The notes beneath the pieces are model-generated. The model had not been told where the DNA came from, did no database searches, and saw nothing but the letters and a program-made list of their open reading frames with translations. DNA of 35,028 bases. Origin: Betaproteobacteria bacterium (GTDB taxonomy: Bacteria > Pseudomonadota > Gammaproteobacteria > Burkholderiales > SG8-39). A program made the position numbers and the translations under genes. Of this stretch, positions 1 to 11,283 are shown in pieces; positions within the stretch are counted from its first letter, which is position 1; every line of letters begins with the position of its first letter. The DNA lies in NCBI GenBank assembly GCA_022340285.1, contig JAJDOG010000037.1:1-35028 (forward strand), written 5' to 3'.

Positions 1-1180
<1,180 letters not shown>

Positions 1181-1209
1181 CGTCCGGTCGCCGCCGGCCC
1201 GCCCGGGGG

Positions 1210-1215
1210 TATAAT
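1210..1215 (+). promoter_or_regulatory. candidate -10 element before yajC
   Basis: A perfect TATAAT follows GGGGG and precedes TCGGCGG, 30 bp downstream of the tgt stop. No clear -35 is visible. It suggests that yajC-secDF has its own promoter in addition to read-through from tgt. Confidence 0.5.
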
Positions 1216-1249
1216 TCGGCGGTTTATCAAATCAGTGACGGAGAAGACC

Positions 1250-1573
1250 GTGTTCATCAGCAACGCTTACGCACAGGCCCCGGCTTCTGGCGGCGGCGAT
1301 CCGATGTCGCTGACGATCATGATGATTCTCATGTTCGTCGTGCTCTGGTTCGTCATGGTGCGCCCGCAGATGAAGCGCGCCAAGGAGCACAAAGCGCTGG
1401 TCGAGGGACTGCAGAAAGGCGACGAGGTCGTCGCCGGCGGCGGGATGATCGGGCGCATCACCAAGGTCTCGGACGCCTACATCACGCTCGAGATCGCGGA
1501 GAACACCGAGATCGTCGTTCAGCGCCAGGCCGTGCAGACAGTGCTGCCGAAGGGAACCCTCAAGTCGATCTGA
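1250..1573 (+). CDS. yajC: Sec translocase accessory protein YajC
   Basis: Small inner-membrane partner of the SecDF complex. The protein from GTG 1250 is 107 residues, beginning MFISNAYAQAPASG. One membrane helix (about residues 20-37) is followed by the family hallmark RPQMKRAKEHKALVEGLQKGD and a basic, beta-rich cytoplasmic domain. A longer reading from GTG 1235 is possible, but GGAG at 1240-1243 lies 6 bases before GTG 1250 and would fall inside the longer version. The shorter start also gives the short N-terminus usual in the family. It is followed by secD after 81 bases, consistent with the conserved yajC-secD-secF operon. Confidence 0.95.
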   Translation: MFISNAYAQAPASGGGDPMSLTIMMILMFVVLWFVMVRPQMKRAKEHKALVEGLQKGDEVVAGGGMIGRITKVSDAYITLEIAENTEIVVQRQAVQTVLPKGTLKSI

Positions 1574-1585
1574 CCCGGGGAGTGA

Positions 1586-1621
1586 AGAGCGAATGCCCGG
1601 CTGCCTTGCCCTCCTCGCTCT
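1586..1621 (+). promoter_or_regulatory. weak stem-loop in the yajC-secD gap
   Basis: AGAGCGA (1586-1592) and TCGCTCT (1615-1621) can pair across a 22-base C-rich loop. There is no T tract, so it is not a convincing terminator. No Shine-Dalgarno sequence precedes the secD ATG at 1655. The gap otherwise shows nothing recognisable. Confidence 0.25.
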
Positions 1622-1654
1622 CCGCTCCGACAACCGCTTGATTCTCACCCCGCA

Positions 1655-3514
1655 ATGAATCGCTACCCGCTCTGGGTTTATGTCACCGTGGCCGTCGCCG
1701 TCGTGCTCGGCCTGCTGTACACGCTGCCGAATTTCTTCGGCGAAGCCCCGGCGGTGCAGGTGTCCAGCGCCAAGGCAACCGTCAGGCTCGACTCGGACAC
1801 GCTCGGACGCGCCGAGGCAGCACTGCGCCGATCGAAGATCGAGTACACGGGCACCCAGTTCGATACCAACACCATCCGGATCCGATTCGCCGACACCGAC
1901 ACGCAGCTCAAGGCACGCGACGTCGTCGATGCCGAGCTCAACCCCGCGAAGGACGACCCGTCCTACACCGTGGCGCTCAACCTGGTGTCGCGTTCGCCCG
2001 CCTGGCTCACCGCCATTCGTGCGCTGCCGATGTATCTCGGGCTCGACCTGCGGGGCGGCGTGCACTTCCTGTTCCAGGTCGACATGCGCGGCGCGCTCAC
2101 GAAGCGCCTCGACTCGTATGTCGGGGATATCCGGTCCCAGCTACGCGACAAGCGCATCCGCCACGCGGGGATCACGCGCGAAGGACAGACTGTCCTCATC
2201 CGCTTCCGCGACACGGAGACCCGCGACAAGGCGCGCCGACTCATCCTCGACAATCTTCCGGACCTCGCCGTCACGGAGACCGGCAGCGAAACCGAGCCGC
2301 GTCTCAACGTCGCGATCCGGCCCGAGGCCGAGAAACGCATCCAGGAAACCGCGATCAAGCAGAACATCACGACGCTGCACAACCGGGTGAACGAGCTCGG
2401 CGTGGCCGAACCGGTGATCCAGCAGCAGGGCGCCGACCGCATCGTGGTCCAGCTGCCCGGCGTCCAGGACACGGCACAGGCGAAGAAGATCCTCGGGCGC
2501 ACCGCCACCCTGGAAATCCGGATGGTCGACGAGGAGAACATGAACCCGACCGCGCTCACCGCGGCGCAGGGCGGGCAGGTTCCCTTCGGCGACGAGTTCT
2601 ACATCGAGCGCAACGGCGCACCCCTCCTCGTCAAGAAGCAGGTCGTGCTCACCGGCGAGCGTCTCACCGATGCGCAACCCGGCTTCGATCCGCAAACCAA
2701 CGAGCCGGCCGTGCATCTCACGCTCGACTCGACCGGCGCGCGAATCTTCCGCGACGTCACGCGCGAGAATGTCGGCAAGCGCATGGCCATCCTGCTCATC
2801 GAGCGCGGCAAGGGAGAGGTCGTGACGGCGCCGGTCATCCGCACGGAGATCGGCGGGGGCCGGGTTCAGATCAGCGGCCGGATGAGCACCCAGGAGGCGA
2901 ACGAAGTGGCGCTGCTTCTGCGGTCCGGCGCGCTCGCCGCGCCCATGGAGATCGTGGAGGAGCGTACGGTCGGTCCGAGCCTCGGGGCGGAGAACATCGA
3001 GAAGGGCTTCAAGTCGACGATGTGGGGCTTCATCGCCATCATCGTCTTCATCATCGCGTATTACCAGGTATTCGGAGTGTTCTCGGCGCTCGCGCTCTCG
3101 GCGAACCTGCTGCTGCTGATCGCGCTGCTGTCGATGCTGCAGGCCACGCTGACCCTTCCGGGAATCGCCGCCATCGCGCTGACGCTCGGCATGGCGATCG
3201 ACGCTAACGTCCTGATCAACGAGCGCATCCGCGAGGAGCTGCGAGCTGGCCAGACGCCACAGGCCGCCATCTCAACCGGCTACGATCGTGCATTCGGCAC
3301 GATCATCGACTCGAACGTCACGACGCTGATCGCCGGTCTCGCCCTGCTCATCTTCGGATCGGGGCCGGTGCGCGGCTTCGCGGTCGTGCACTGCCTGGGC
3401 ATACTGACATCCATCTTCTCGGCGATCGTCATATCGCGCGCGATGGTGAATCTCTCCTACGGCTCGCGACGCAAGCTCGAGACCGTTGCCATCGGCAACA
3501 CCGAGTGGAAATGA
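1655..3514 (+). CDS. secD: protein translocase subunit SecD
   Basis: RND-superfamily subunit that uses the proton gradient to pull exported proteins through SecYEG from the periplasmic side. The 619 residues match the proteobacterial length. One N-terminal membrane helix (about residues 7-26) is followed by the periplasmic region with the D1 motif LGLDLRGGVHFLFQVD. Five C-terminal helices carry AIDANVLINERIREEL and DSNVTTLIAGLALLIFGSG, the conserved SecD motifs. The ATG at 1655 has no obvious Shine-Dalgarno sequence but gives the standard MNRYPLW start. secF follows after 10 bases, and its Shine-Dalgarno sequence GAGGGG overlaps the secD stop. Confidence 0.97.
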   Translation: MNRYPLWVYVTVAVAVVLGLLYTLPNFFGEAPAVQVSSAKATVRLDSDTLGRAEAALRRSKIEYTGTQFDTNTIRIRFADTDTQLKARDVVDAELNPAKDDPSYTVALNLVSRSPAWLTAIRALPMYLGLDLRGGVHFLFQVDMRGALTKRLDSYVGDIRSQLRDKRIRHAGITREGQTVLIRFRDTETRDKARRLILDNLPDLAVTETGSETEPRLNVAIRPEAEKRIQETAIKQNITTLHNRVNELGVAEPVIQQQGADRIVVQLPGVQDTAQAKKILGRTATLEIRMVDEENMNPTALTAAQGGQVPFGDEFYIERNGAPLLVKKQVVLTGERLTDAQPGFDPQTNEPAVHLTLDSTGARIFRDVTRENVGKRMAILLIERGKGEVVTAPVIRTEIGGGRVQISGRMSTQEANEVALLLRSGALAAPMEIVEERTVGPSLGAENIEKGFKSTMWGFIAIIVFIIAYYQVFGVFSALALSANLLLLIALLSMLQATLTLPGIAAIALTLGMAIDANVLINERIREELRAGQTPQAAISTGYDRAFGTIIDSNVTTLIAGLALLIFGSGPVRGFAVVHCLGILTSIFSAIVISRAMVNLSYGSRRKLETVAIGNTEWK

Positions 3515-3524
3515 GGGGCGCGTA

Positions 3525-4457
3525 ATGGAATTCTTCAAGATCCGGCGCGACATCCCGTTCATGCGGTATGCGCTGGTGTTCAACATCATCTCGCTCGTCA
3601 CCTTCATCGCCGCCGTGATCTTCCTTGCCGTGCGGGGCCTGGCGTTCTCGATCGAGTTCACCGGCGGCACGGTCATGGAGGTCGCCTACAAGCAGGCCGC
3701 CGATGTTCAGGGCATCCGGACTGCGCTCGACGCGGCCGGCTACTCCGACGTGCAGGTGCAGAATTTCGGCACCTCGCGAGACGTGCTCATCCGCATGCCG
3801 CTCGGTGAAGGGCAATCGACCGCGGACCTGTCAAAGGCCGTGATGGAGAAGCTGACTGTCGCGGACAGCACCGCGGAGCTGCGTCGGGTGGAATACGTCG
3901 GGCCGCAAGTCGGGAAAGAGCTTGCGGAGAACGGGGCGCTCGCGCTGCTGGTCACCGCGCTCGGGATCGTTGCCTACCTCGCGCTGCGCTTCGAGTGGAA
4001 GTTCGGGGTATCGGCCATCATCGCCAACCTGCATGACGTCGTGATCATCCTCGGCTTCTTCGCATTGTTTCAATGGGAGTTCTCGCTCCCGGTGCTGGCT
4101 GCGGTGCTGGCCGTCCTCGGCTACTCGGTCAACGAGTCGGTGGTGATCGCGGACCGGATCCGGGAGAATTTCCGCAAGATGCGCAAGGCACCGGTGAACG
4201 AGGTGATCGACAATGCGATCACACGCACCATCTCGCGCACCATCATCACGCACGGCACGACCCAGACCGTGGTGCTGTCGATGCTGATCTTCGGCGGCGA
4301 GGCGCTGCACTATTTCGCGGTCGCGCTGACGATCGGCATCCTGTTCGGAATCTATTCGTCGGTGCTCGTCATGGCGCCGCTGGTGCGCTGGCTGGGCGTC
4401 AAGCGCGAGGACCTCGTCAAGCCGGTCCGCGACAAGAAGCAGGAAGCCGTCGTCTGA
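3525..4457 (+). CDS. secF: protein translocase subunit SecF
   Basis: Partner of SecD in the proton-driven export complex. The 310 residues start MEFFKIRRDIPFMRY. Six membrane helices flank one periplasmic domain that begins at SIEFTGGTVMEV. The hallmark LGYSVNESVVIADRIREN sits in the fourth helix region, and RTIITHGTTQTVVLSML follows. ATG 3525 is chosen over an in-frame upstream reading because GAGGGG sits 6 bases before it and the N-terminus then matches the family. It is the last gene of the queA-to-secF operon. The next gene is 152 bases away. Confidence 0.97.
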   Translation: MEFFKIRRDIPFMRYALVFNIISLVTFIAAVIFLAVRGLAFSIEFTGGTVMEVAYKQAADVQGIRTALDAAGYSDVQVQNFGTSRDVLIRMPLGEGQSTADLSKAVMEKLTVADSTAELRRVEYVGPQVGKELAENGALALLVTALGIVAYLALRFEWKFGVSAIIANLHDVVIILGFFALFQWEFSLPVLAAVLAVLGYSVNESVVIADRIRENFRKMRKAPVNEVIDNAITRTISRTIITHGTTQTVVLSMLIFGGEALHYFAVALTIGILFGIYSSVLVMAPLVRWLGVKREDLVKPVRDKKQEAVV

Positions 4458-4609
4458 TCCCGACACGCCGGCACCTGGCGAGGCCCGGCAGCGGAAATCG
4501 CCGGCCAAAGGAATATTCGGCCCGCGCGCCGTGTTGTAGCATTCGGCGCGGTGTAAATAACCGGATTGCCCCACCGCCGATCACCCCAATCCAAGGAGGC
4601 GTATTACAC

Positions 4610-5074
4610 ATGAGGTTCAAGCTTATTTTGGCGGGTCTGGCTCTCGCGCTCGGCGCGGGTCTCACGCTCACGGCCCATTCACAGATGAAGCCTGAAGTCA
4701 TGGTCAAGCAGCGGCAGGCCGCCATGACGCTACAGCTCAAGTACCTCGGTCCGCTTTTTGCCATGGCCCAGGGAAAGGCGCCTTTCAACGCTGAAACAGT
4801 CGCCCGGAACGCGGCGTACCTGGATGTTCTCGACAGGATGGCATGGGACGGATTCGACCCGAGCACGAAGGACACGACCGCGACGACTCGCGCGTTGCCA
4901 GTGATCTGGTCGGAACCGGCCAAGTTCAAGGAAGCGCAGACCCACTTTCAGTCCGCCGTGTCCGAGCTCGTCGCCGCATCGAAGAGCGGAGACGAAGCCA
5001 AGATGAAGGCCGCGATCGGCGCAGTCGGAAAGTCCTGCGGAGCCTGTCACGACCACTTCCGCGAGAAGCGGTAG
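4610..5074 (+). CDS. class II cytochrome c (c'/c556 type)
   Basis: Periplasmic monohaem electron carrier. The 154 residues begin with a Sec signal peptide (about residues 1-24, MRFKLILAGLALALGAGLTL, ending near AHSQ). The four-helix-bundle pattern follows, and the haem site is at the extreme C-terminus, CGACH followed by DHFREKR, as in cytochromes c' and c556. MKPEVMVKQRQAAM near the mature N-terminus probably supplies the axial ligand region. The start is firm because AAGGAGG at 4593-4599 precedes ATG 4610 by 10 bases. A diheme cytochrome follows on the same strand, but a strong terminator separates them. The physiological partner cannot be told from the sequence. Confidence 0.92.
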   Translation: MRFKLILAGLALALGAGLTLTAHSQMKPEVMVKQRQAAMTLQLKYLGPLFAMAQGKAPFNAETVARNAAYLDVLDRMAWDGFDPSTKDTTATTRALPVIWSEPAKFKEAQTHFQSAVSELVAASKSGDEAKMKAAIGAVGKSCGACHDHFREKR

Positions 5075-5092
5075 ATCACGCGCACCTCACGG

Positions 5093-5124
5093 GACGGCCC
5101 CGCCATGGCGGGGTCGTCTTGTTT
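5093..5124 (+). terminator. Rho-independent terminator after the class II cytochrome c
   Basis: GACGGCCCCGCC (5093-5104) pairs with GGCGGGGTCGTC (5107-5118) over 12 bp with one G-T wobble, followed by TTGTTTC. It lies 18 bp after the cytochrome stop. The hairpin contains an ATG (5105) in frame with the next gene, which argues against that codon being the true start. Confidence 0.85.
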
Positions 5125-5140
5125 CAAGCGGGCATCGACT

Positions 5141-6028
5141 GTGCGGACCGGACGCAGACTGCTGGTACTCGGCAGGTCGGCCACCCTGCTGGCGGGCGCC
5201 GCTCTGTTCACCTGTGCGGCCGCGCAGGGCGACGCCAAGCACGGCGAGTACCTCGCCAAGGCCGGTGGATGCGTGGCTTGCCACACCGAGGAGAAGAAGG
5301 GTGCGGTACGGTTCGCGGGCGGTCGAGTGCTGAAGACGCCGTTCGGCACCTTCTACGGGCCCAACATCACGCCGCACCCCCAGGCGGGAATCGGCAACTG
5401 GAAAGAGGCCGACTTCGTTCGCGCGATGCGCGAAGGCATCCGGCCCGATGGCGCCAACTTTTTTCCCGCGTTTCCCTACACTTCGTTCACGAAGATCACC
5501 GATGCCGACCTGCGCGATCTCTGGGCGTATCTGCGCACCTTGCCTGCGAGCGACAAGCCAAGCCGCGCACACGAACTTCGGGCACCGTACGGCTGGCGCT
5601 GGCTCGTCACGCCGTGGAAGTGGCTGTACTTCGATCCCGGGCCGTTCAAGCCCGATCCCGCGGCATCGCAGGCCGTCAACCGGGGCGCCTATCTGGTCCA
5701 GGCACTGGGTCATTGTGGCGAGTGCCACACGCCGCGCAATTCCCTCGGCGGACCGCGCCGCGATCGGTACCTCGCCGGCGGAAAAGGCCCGGAGGGTAAG
5801 GGCGTCCCGAACATCACCCCGACCCGCCTCAAGAAGTGGGGCGACGAGGGGTTGAAGTATTTCCTGGAGACGGGTTTCACACCGGACGGCGACATCGCCA
5901 ACGCGACGATGGGTGAGGTCATCCGCAACACGACCAGCCAGCTGACGCCGGCAGATCTCGCGAGCCTGATCGCCTACCTGCGATCGATCCCGGCCATTCC
6001 CGACGCGCCCAAGTCCGAGTCCAAGTGA
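5141..6028 (+). CDS. secreted diheme cytochrome c
   Basis: Periplasmic electron carrier with two class I cytochrome c domains, resembling the cytochrome subunits of membrane alcohol and gluconate dehydrogenases. From GTG 5141 the protein has 295 residues. A signal peptide with RTGRR and a hydrophobic core ends near CAAA. The haem sites are CVACH and CGECH. The second domain has a candidate axial methionine in NATMGEVIRNTTSQLT. The first domain reads FPAFPYTSFTKITDADL and has no methionine where a ligand is expected. The alternative ATG 5105 lies in the upstream terminator stem and is disfavoured. There is no clear Shine-Dalgarno sequence. The stop is 3 bp from the converging purB stop. No dehydrogenase gene is adjacent. 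Confidence 0.88.
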   Translation: MRTGRRLLVLGRSATLLAGAALFTCAAAQGDAKHGEYLAKAGGCVACHTEEKKGAVRFAGGRVLKTPFGTFYGPNITPHPQAGIGNWKEADFVRAMREGIRPDGANFFPAFPYTSFTKITDADLRDLWAYLRTLPASDKPSRAHELRAPYGWRWLVTPWKWLYFDPGPFKPDPAASQAVNRGAYLVQALGHCGECHTPRNSLGGPRRDRYLAGGKGPEGKGVPNITPTRLKKWGDEGLKYFLETGFTPDGDIANATMGEVIRNTTSQLTPADLASLIAYLRSIPAIPDAPKSESK

Positions 6029-6031
6029 GGT

Positions 6032-7519
<1,488 letters not shown>

Positions 7520-7520
7520 C

Positions 7521-7526
7521 TATACT
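7521..7526 (+). promoter_or_regulatory. candidate -10 element of the glutathione transferase gene
   Basis: GCTATACT followed by CCGGCGC matches the recurring GCTAYAMT plus CGGCG pattern of this window. It would give a leader of about 65 bases before ATG 7596. Confidence 0.4.
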
Positions 7527-7595
7527 CCGGCGCCCAGCTTCACCCGATTTCGCGCGCCCCTAGGATCAACGGGACGCCCACTCAACACCAACAAC

Positions 7596-8204
7596 ATGAA
7601 GCTCATTGGCTCGTTGGCCAGTCCGTTCGCGCGCAAGGTGCGCATCGTCGCCGCCGAGAAGCGCGTCGACTACACGTTCGAACGTGCAGACCCCTGGCAG
7701 CCGGCGCCGGCTCTCGCCGCACACAATCCGCTCGGCAAGGTTCCAGTGCTCGTGCTCGAGGACGGCACCGCCCTCTACGATTCCCGCGTCATCGTGGAGT
7801 TCCTCGATGCGGTGTCTCCCATCGGCCGCCTGATTCCCGCCGATCACCGCGAGCGCATCGAGGTGCGGCGCTGGGAGGCGCTTGCCGACGGCGTGCTGGA
7901 CGCCGGCGGCGCGGCACGCGTCGAGCGGCGCCGTCCGGCTCACGAACAGAACCAGGCGTGGATCGATCGCCAGCTCGCGAAAGTGCGCCGGGGGCTGGAC
8001 GCCATGGATCGCGATCTCGTCGGGCGCGCGTGGTGCGCCGGGCACGGCTACTCGCTCGCCGACATCGCAGTCGGCTGCTGCGCCGGGTGGCTGGCGTTCC
8101 GGTTTCCGGAGCTCGACTGGCGCCCGGATTGCCCGGCGCTGGCGCGCCACTACGACAAGCTCATGGACAGATCGGCCTTCGTAGATACCGTCCCATCGGA
8201 TTGA
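7596..8204 (+). CDS. yibF: YibF-like glutathione S-transferase
   Basis: Glutathione transferase superfamily protein of 202 residues, the same length as E. coli YibF, which it resembles along its whole course: MKLIGSLASPFARKVRI, NPLGKVPVLVLEDG, DSRVIVEFLD, EALADGVLDAGGAAR, YSLADIAVGCC. The N-terminal thioredoxin-like domain has a SPFARK motif whose serine (residue 9) is the likely glutathione contact, and GKVPVL carries the cis-proline. The helical domain follows. The physiological substrate of YibF is not established. The gene stands on the plus strand in the position where hflD lies in related genomes and is divergent from purB. Its stop faces the mnmA stop across a repeat element. Confidence 0.9.
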   Translation: MKLIGSLASPFARKVRIVAAEKRVDYTFERADPWQPAPALAAHNPLGKVPVLVLEDGTALYDSRVIVEFLDAVSPIGRLIPADHRERIEVRRWEALADGVLDAGGAARVERRRPAHEQNQAWIDRQLAKVRRGLDAMDRDLVGRAWCAGHGYSLADIAVGCCAGWLAFRFPELDWRPDCPALARHYDKLMDRSAFVDTVPSD

Positions 8205-8222
8205 CCACGGCGCACGGGAACA

Positions 8223-8323
8223 ACCACCCCGGCTGCGTTGCAGCCACCCCTCCTTGAAAAGGAGGGGAAAGTCTCTCTCCCCTCCTCTCCGAGGAGGGGT
8301 GCCGCCGGAGGCGGCGGGGTGGT
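8223..8323. repeat. inverted pair of type A repeats between convergent genes
   Basis: The left arm 8223-8255 and right arm 8291-8323 are imperfect inverted copies of a 33-base unit. The outer ACCACCCCG and inner ACCCCTCCT agree between arms. The middle of each arm is its own 6-bp hairpin with a 3-base loop: GGCTGC-GTT-GCAGCC on the left and GCCGCC-GGA-GGCGGC on the right, so sequence differs while pairing is kept. Between the arms, CCCCTCCTT pairs with AAGGAGGGG (loop GAA), and GGAGGGG (8261-8267) can alternatively pair with CCCCTCC (8279-8285). It may act as a bidirectional terminator. The same unit occurs at 18904-18937 and, degenerate, at 14801-14834. Confidence 0.75.
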
Positions 8324-8344
8324 GGCGGCATCACTCAACGCACG

Positions 8345-9436
8345 TCACTGAATCACGCCGCCGCCCAGACAGACCTCGTCCCGATACACGACCACCGACT
8401 GGCCGGGCGTCACCGCCCACTGCGGCGAATCGAATTCGACCGTGAGCGTTTCTGCGTCGAGCTCAGCGATGCGGCACGGCGCATCGGCCTGCCGGTAGCG
8501 CGTCTTTGCGGCATAGTCGCGACTCGCGCTCGGCGGACTGCCCGCGACCCACGCAAGGTCCTGTGCGACCAAGCTGCTCCGCTGCAACAGTGGGTGATCG
8601 TGACCTTGCACGACGACGAGCTCGTTTCGCGCCATGTCCTTTGCCGCCACGTACCATGGCGCGCCGGGCGAATCAGTCTCCTTCATCCCCCCGACTCCGA
8701 TACCCTTTCGCTGGCCGATGGTGTAGAACGCCAGGCCGATGTGCTCGCCGATCACCCGGCCTTCCGGCGTTCGCATCGCGCCGGGCTTGCGCGGGAGATA
8801 GCGATTGAGAAACTCGCGGAACGGTCGCTCGCCGATGAAACAGATCCCCGTCGAGTCCTTCTTCTCCGCAACGGGCAGGTTCGCTTCGCGGGCGATGCCG
8901 CGGACTTCGGGCTTTCTCAGCGCGGCGAGCGGAAACACCACGCGCGCTAGTTGCTCCTGAGTCAGCCGGTGCAGGAAATAGCTCTGATCCTTGGCGCGGT
9001 CGGCTGCCTTGACGAGCTCGTGGCGAGATGCCCCGGCCTCGCGCACCGTGCGCACACCCGCGTAGTGTCCGGTGGCAATACGCTGCGCGCCCATTGCCAC
9101 CGCATGGTCCAAAAACGCGCGGAACTTGATCTCCGCATTGCACAGGACGTCGGGATTCGGCGTGCGACCGGCCGAATACTCGCGCAGAAACTCGCTGAAG
9201 ACGCGCTCTCGGTACTCGGCCGAGAAGTTCACGACCTCCAGCTCGATGCCGATCACATCGGCCACCGACGCAACGTCGACGAGATCCTGGCGCGTCGAGC
9301 AGTACTCGTCATCGTCGTCGTCTTCCCAGTTCTTCATGAACAAGCCGACGACGTCATAACCCTGCCGCTTGAGCAGCAGCGCGGCCACCGACGAATCCAC
9401 GCCGCCGGACATTCCCACAACGATACGTTCGGTCAT
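8345..9436 (-). CDS. mnmA: tRNA-specific 2-thiouridylase MnmA
   Basis: Installs the 2-thio group on wobble uridine 34 of Lys, Glu and Gln tRNAs using sulfur relayed from IscS. It has 363 residues. The PP-loop SGGVDSS is at residues 10-16. The catalytic cysteines are C99 in [12 protein letters not shown] and C199 in [11 protein letters not shown], with the usual spacing. ATG 9436 is chosen because it starts [16 protein letters not shown]. The longer reading would overlap nudJ. It follows nudJ after 11 bases in an aminotransferase-nudJ-mnmA operon, a partly conserved proteobacterial order. Its 3' end faces the glutathione transferase gene across a repeat. Confidence 0.97.
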   Translation of the reverse strand: MTERIVVGMSGGVDSSVAALLLKRQGYDVVGLFMKNWEDDDDDEYCSTRQDLVDVASVADVIGIELEVVNFSAEYRERVFSEFLREYSAGRTPNPDVLCNAEIKFRAFLDHAVAMGAQRIATGHYAGVRTVREAGASRHELVKAADRAKDQSYFLHRLTQEQLARVVFPLAALRKPEVRGIAREANLPVAEKKDSTGICFIGERPFREFLNRYLPRKPGAMRTPEGRVIGEHIGLAFYTIGQRKGIGVGGMKETDSPGAPWYVAAKDMARNELVVVQGHDHPLLQRSSLVAQDLAWVAGSPPSASRDYAAKTRYRQADAPCRIAELDAETLTVEFDSPQWAVTPGQSVVVYRDEVCLGGGVIQ

Positions 9437-9447
9437 TCTGCGTTCGC

Positions 9448-9900
9448 TTACTCGTGGTGCCTGAGCAGGTCGAGCGGATAGCGCTTTTCTGCCAGATAGT
9501 CTTCGACGCACGCCAACACGAGCGGGCTTCGATGTCGTGCCCGCAGATCACGAATCTCGTCCGGCGTGAGCCAGACCGCGCGCCGGATCTCCCTGTCCAG
9601 CGCGCGGTGCGGCTCCTCGCCGGTCACCTCGCCGCAGAACGCAAAGCGCAGAAACGTGACGTCCGCTTCCGAGGAGTGCCAGCGGTAGATGCCCAGCAGC
9701 TCTTGCGGGCGGAAGCGGTGCGCCGTCTCCTCGAGTGCCTCCCTCGCGCAGGCCTCCACGAGCGACTCGCCGGGCTCCCAATGTCCGGCCGGCTGATTGA
9801 AGACGATCCGGCCGTGCGCTTCCTCTTCGACGAGGAGGAACGCGCCGTCGCGCTCGATCACCGCTGCGACGGTAACGCTCGGCTTCCAGACTTCGGCCAT
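9448..9900 (-). CDS. nudJ: NudJ-type Nudix phosphatase
   Basis: Nudix hydrolase of 150 residues resembling E. coli NudJ, which acts on nucleoside di- and triphosphates and on the thiamine intermediate HMP-PP. The Nudix box starts at G39 in [20 protein letters not shown] and includes E45, R53, E54, E57 and E58. The last positions of the box are A60 and H61 instead of the usual Gly and an aliphatic residue, a mild deviation. [17 protein letters not shown] and RSPLV are also shared with NudJ. A GGTGAG-like ribosome site precedes ATG 9900. It lies 17 bases after the aminotransferase stop and 11 bases before mnmA. The nudJ-mnmA pairing is conserved in E. coli. Confidence 0.9.
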   Translation of the reverse strand: MAEVWKPSVTVAAVIERDGAFLLVEEEAHGRIVFNQPAGHWEPGESLVEACAREALEETAHRFRPQELLGIYRWHSSEADVTFLRFAFCGEVTGEEPHRALDREIRRAVWLTPDEIRDLRARHRSPLVLACVEDYLAEKRYPLDLLRHHE

Positions 9901-9917
9901 CTCACCCGGCGCGTCAT

Positions 9918-11129
9918 TTACGCTGCGGCGCGAGTGTTCCGGCGGATGAAATCGGCCATTCTGCCGACGCCCGCCTCGATCGCCTGCTTTGACGCAGCGT
10001 AACTGAAGCGAATGTGCTGGCCTTCACCTGGCACGCGCATGCCGAAGTGAATATCGGCCAGCACCGCGACGCCCGCCTCGTTCAGCAACCGTTTCCGAAG
10101 CTCCTCGGAATCGGCGGCACCGATCATGCGGCACGCTTCCGCGACGTTCGGCCACGCGTAGAACGCACCGCCCGGCATCTTGCAGCTCACGCCGGGAACG
10201 CCGTTCAACAAGCGGACGATCAGGTCGCGCCGCTCGAGGAACGACGCGCGCATGTGCTCCGCATCGTCCTGTGGGCCGACGATCGCTTGCAGAGCGGCCC
10301 ACTGCGAGATCTGCGAGGCGCACGAGTCGGTGTTCGTGACCCAGCGCGTGAACTCGCCCGCGAGAACCGGATTGGAAGCGAACCCCAGTCGCCAGCCGGT
10401 CATGGCCCAGGTCTTCGAGGCGCCGTCGGAAATGATCGTGCGCTCGTACATGTCCGGAAGCGAGGCGATCGAGGCAAAGCCGCCCTCGTAGCAAAGCCGC
10501 GAGTAGATCTCGTCGGAGTAGACCCACACGTCGGGATGCCTGCGCAGAATCGCAGCGATGTCCTCGAGGTCCTTCCGGGTGAGGATCCCGCCGGTCGGAT
10601 TGTGCGGGGAATTCAGAATGACGAGTCGCGTCTTCGGCGTAATGCGCGCTTCGAGCTCCGCGGGGTCGAACGCGAAGTTGCGCGCTTCCCTCAGGTGCAG
10701 CGGCACCGGCGCCGCGCCGCACGCACGGATCTGCGACTCGTAGATCGGAAAGCCCGGGTTCGGGTAGATCACCTCGTCCCCGACACCGTAGTCGGTCGTG
10801 CAGAGGATTGCGTACGCGATGAACGGCTTCGCGCCCGCGCCGACGACGACGTGGTCCGGATCGATATCGAGACCGCGCAGCCGACCCATGTACGCGGCAG
10901 CGGCTTCGCGCAGCTCGCCGATGCCGGCCGACGGAGTGTAGCCGTGCTTGCCCTCCCGGATCGCACGGATTGCCGCTTCCTGAACATTGGCGGGCGTGGC
11001 GAAGTCCGGCTGCCCGATGCAGAACGAGATGATGTCCTTGCCCTGGCGGGCGAGCGCCGTCACTTCGGCCAGCACGACAAATGCATTTTCGGTGCCGAGC
11101 TCGGCGGTGCGGCGACTGACGGCGGGCAT
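9918..11129 (-). CDS. class I PLP-dependent aminotransferase
   Basis: Fold-type I aminotransferase of 403 residues from ATG 11129 (MPAVSRRTAELG). Visible landmarks are ISFCIGQPDFATP, NSPHNPTGG (cofactor and substrate contacts), YSDEIYSRL (Asp-Tyr pair near the cofactor) and SDGASKTWAMTGWRLGF, whose lysine forms the Schiff base. The family includes aspartate, aromatic and alanine-type aminotransferases, and substrate cannot be fixed from sequence. A longer reading to 11204 adds 25 residues without family character. It is the first gene of an operon with nudJ and mnmA and is divergent from the mechanosensitive channel gene. A TAAAAT at 11162-11167 on the minus strand is a candidate -10. Confidence 0.92.
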   Translation of the reverse strand: MPAVSRRTAELGTENAFVVLAEVTALARQGKDIISFCIGQPDFATPANVQEAAIRAIREGKHGYTPSAGIGELREAAAAYMGRLRGLDIDPDHVVVGAGAKPFIAYAILCTTDYGVGDEVIYPNPGFPIYESQIRACGAAPVPLHLREARNFAFDPAELEARITPKTRLVILNSPHNPTGGILTRKDLEDIAAILRRHPDVWVYSDEIYSRLCYEGGFASIASLPDMYERTIISDGASKTWAMTGWRLGFASNPVLAGEFTRWVTNTDSCASQISQWAALQAIVGPQDDAEHMRASFLERRDLIVRLLNGVPGVSCKMPGGAFYAWPNVAEACRMIGAADSEELRKRLLNEAGVAVLADIHFGMRVPGEGQHIRFSYAASKQAIEAGVGRMADFIRRNTRAAA

Positions 11130-11161
11130 AGGACTGGCCTGGAAGACTTCGAAGGATGTTG

Positions 11162-11167
11162 ATTTTA
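11162..11167 (-). promoter_or_regulatory. candidate -10 element of the aminotransferase operon
   Basis: The minus strand reads TAAAAT 32 bases before ATG 11129. No convincing -35 is seen in the GC-rich sequence upstream. Confidence 0.3.
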
Positions 11168-11244
11168 ACGGAAAGCGCGCGTCGTACGCGGGGCGGCCAC
11201 GCACGGCATGCGGGGCCGGCGCGCGCCGGCCGATGCGAACACGC

Positions 11245-11250
11245 TACACT
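11245..11250 (+). promoter_or_regulatory. candidate -10 element of the channel gene
   Basis: GCTACACT followed by ACGCGGC fits the recurring GCTAYAMT pattern. It lies 33 bases before ATG 11284. The short leader contains a three-codon ATGAGCGAATGA (11276-11287) whose stop overlaps the real start. Confidence 0.4.
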
Positions 11251-11283
11251 ACGCGGCCCGCGACGAATCGCCGTTATGAGCGA

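Noticed and set aside
1574-1654. Riboswitch or attenuator before secD
   Set aside because: Only a weak 7-bp stem with a large loop and no T tract or recognisable aptamer is seen.
5105-5140. ATG 5105 as start of the diheme cytochrome
   Set aside because: The codon lies in the loop and stem of a strong terminator. GTG 5141 gives a cleaner signal peptide.
10987-11283. N-terminal extension of the channel protein to 10987
   Set aside because: It overlaps the aminotransferase gene and would bury a good signal peptide. ATG 11284 fits the family.
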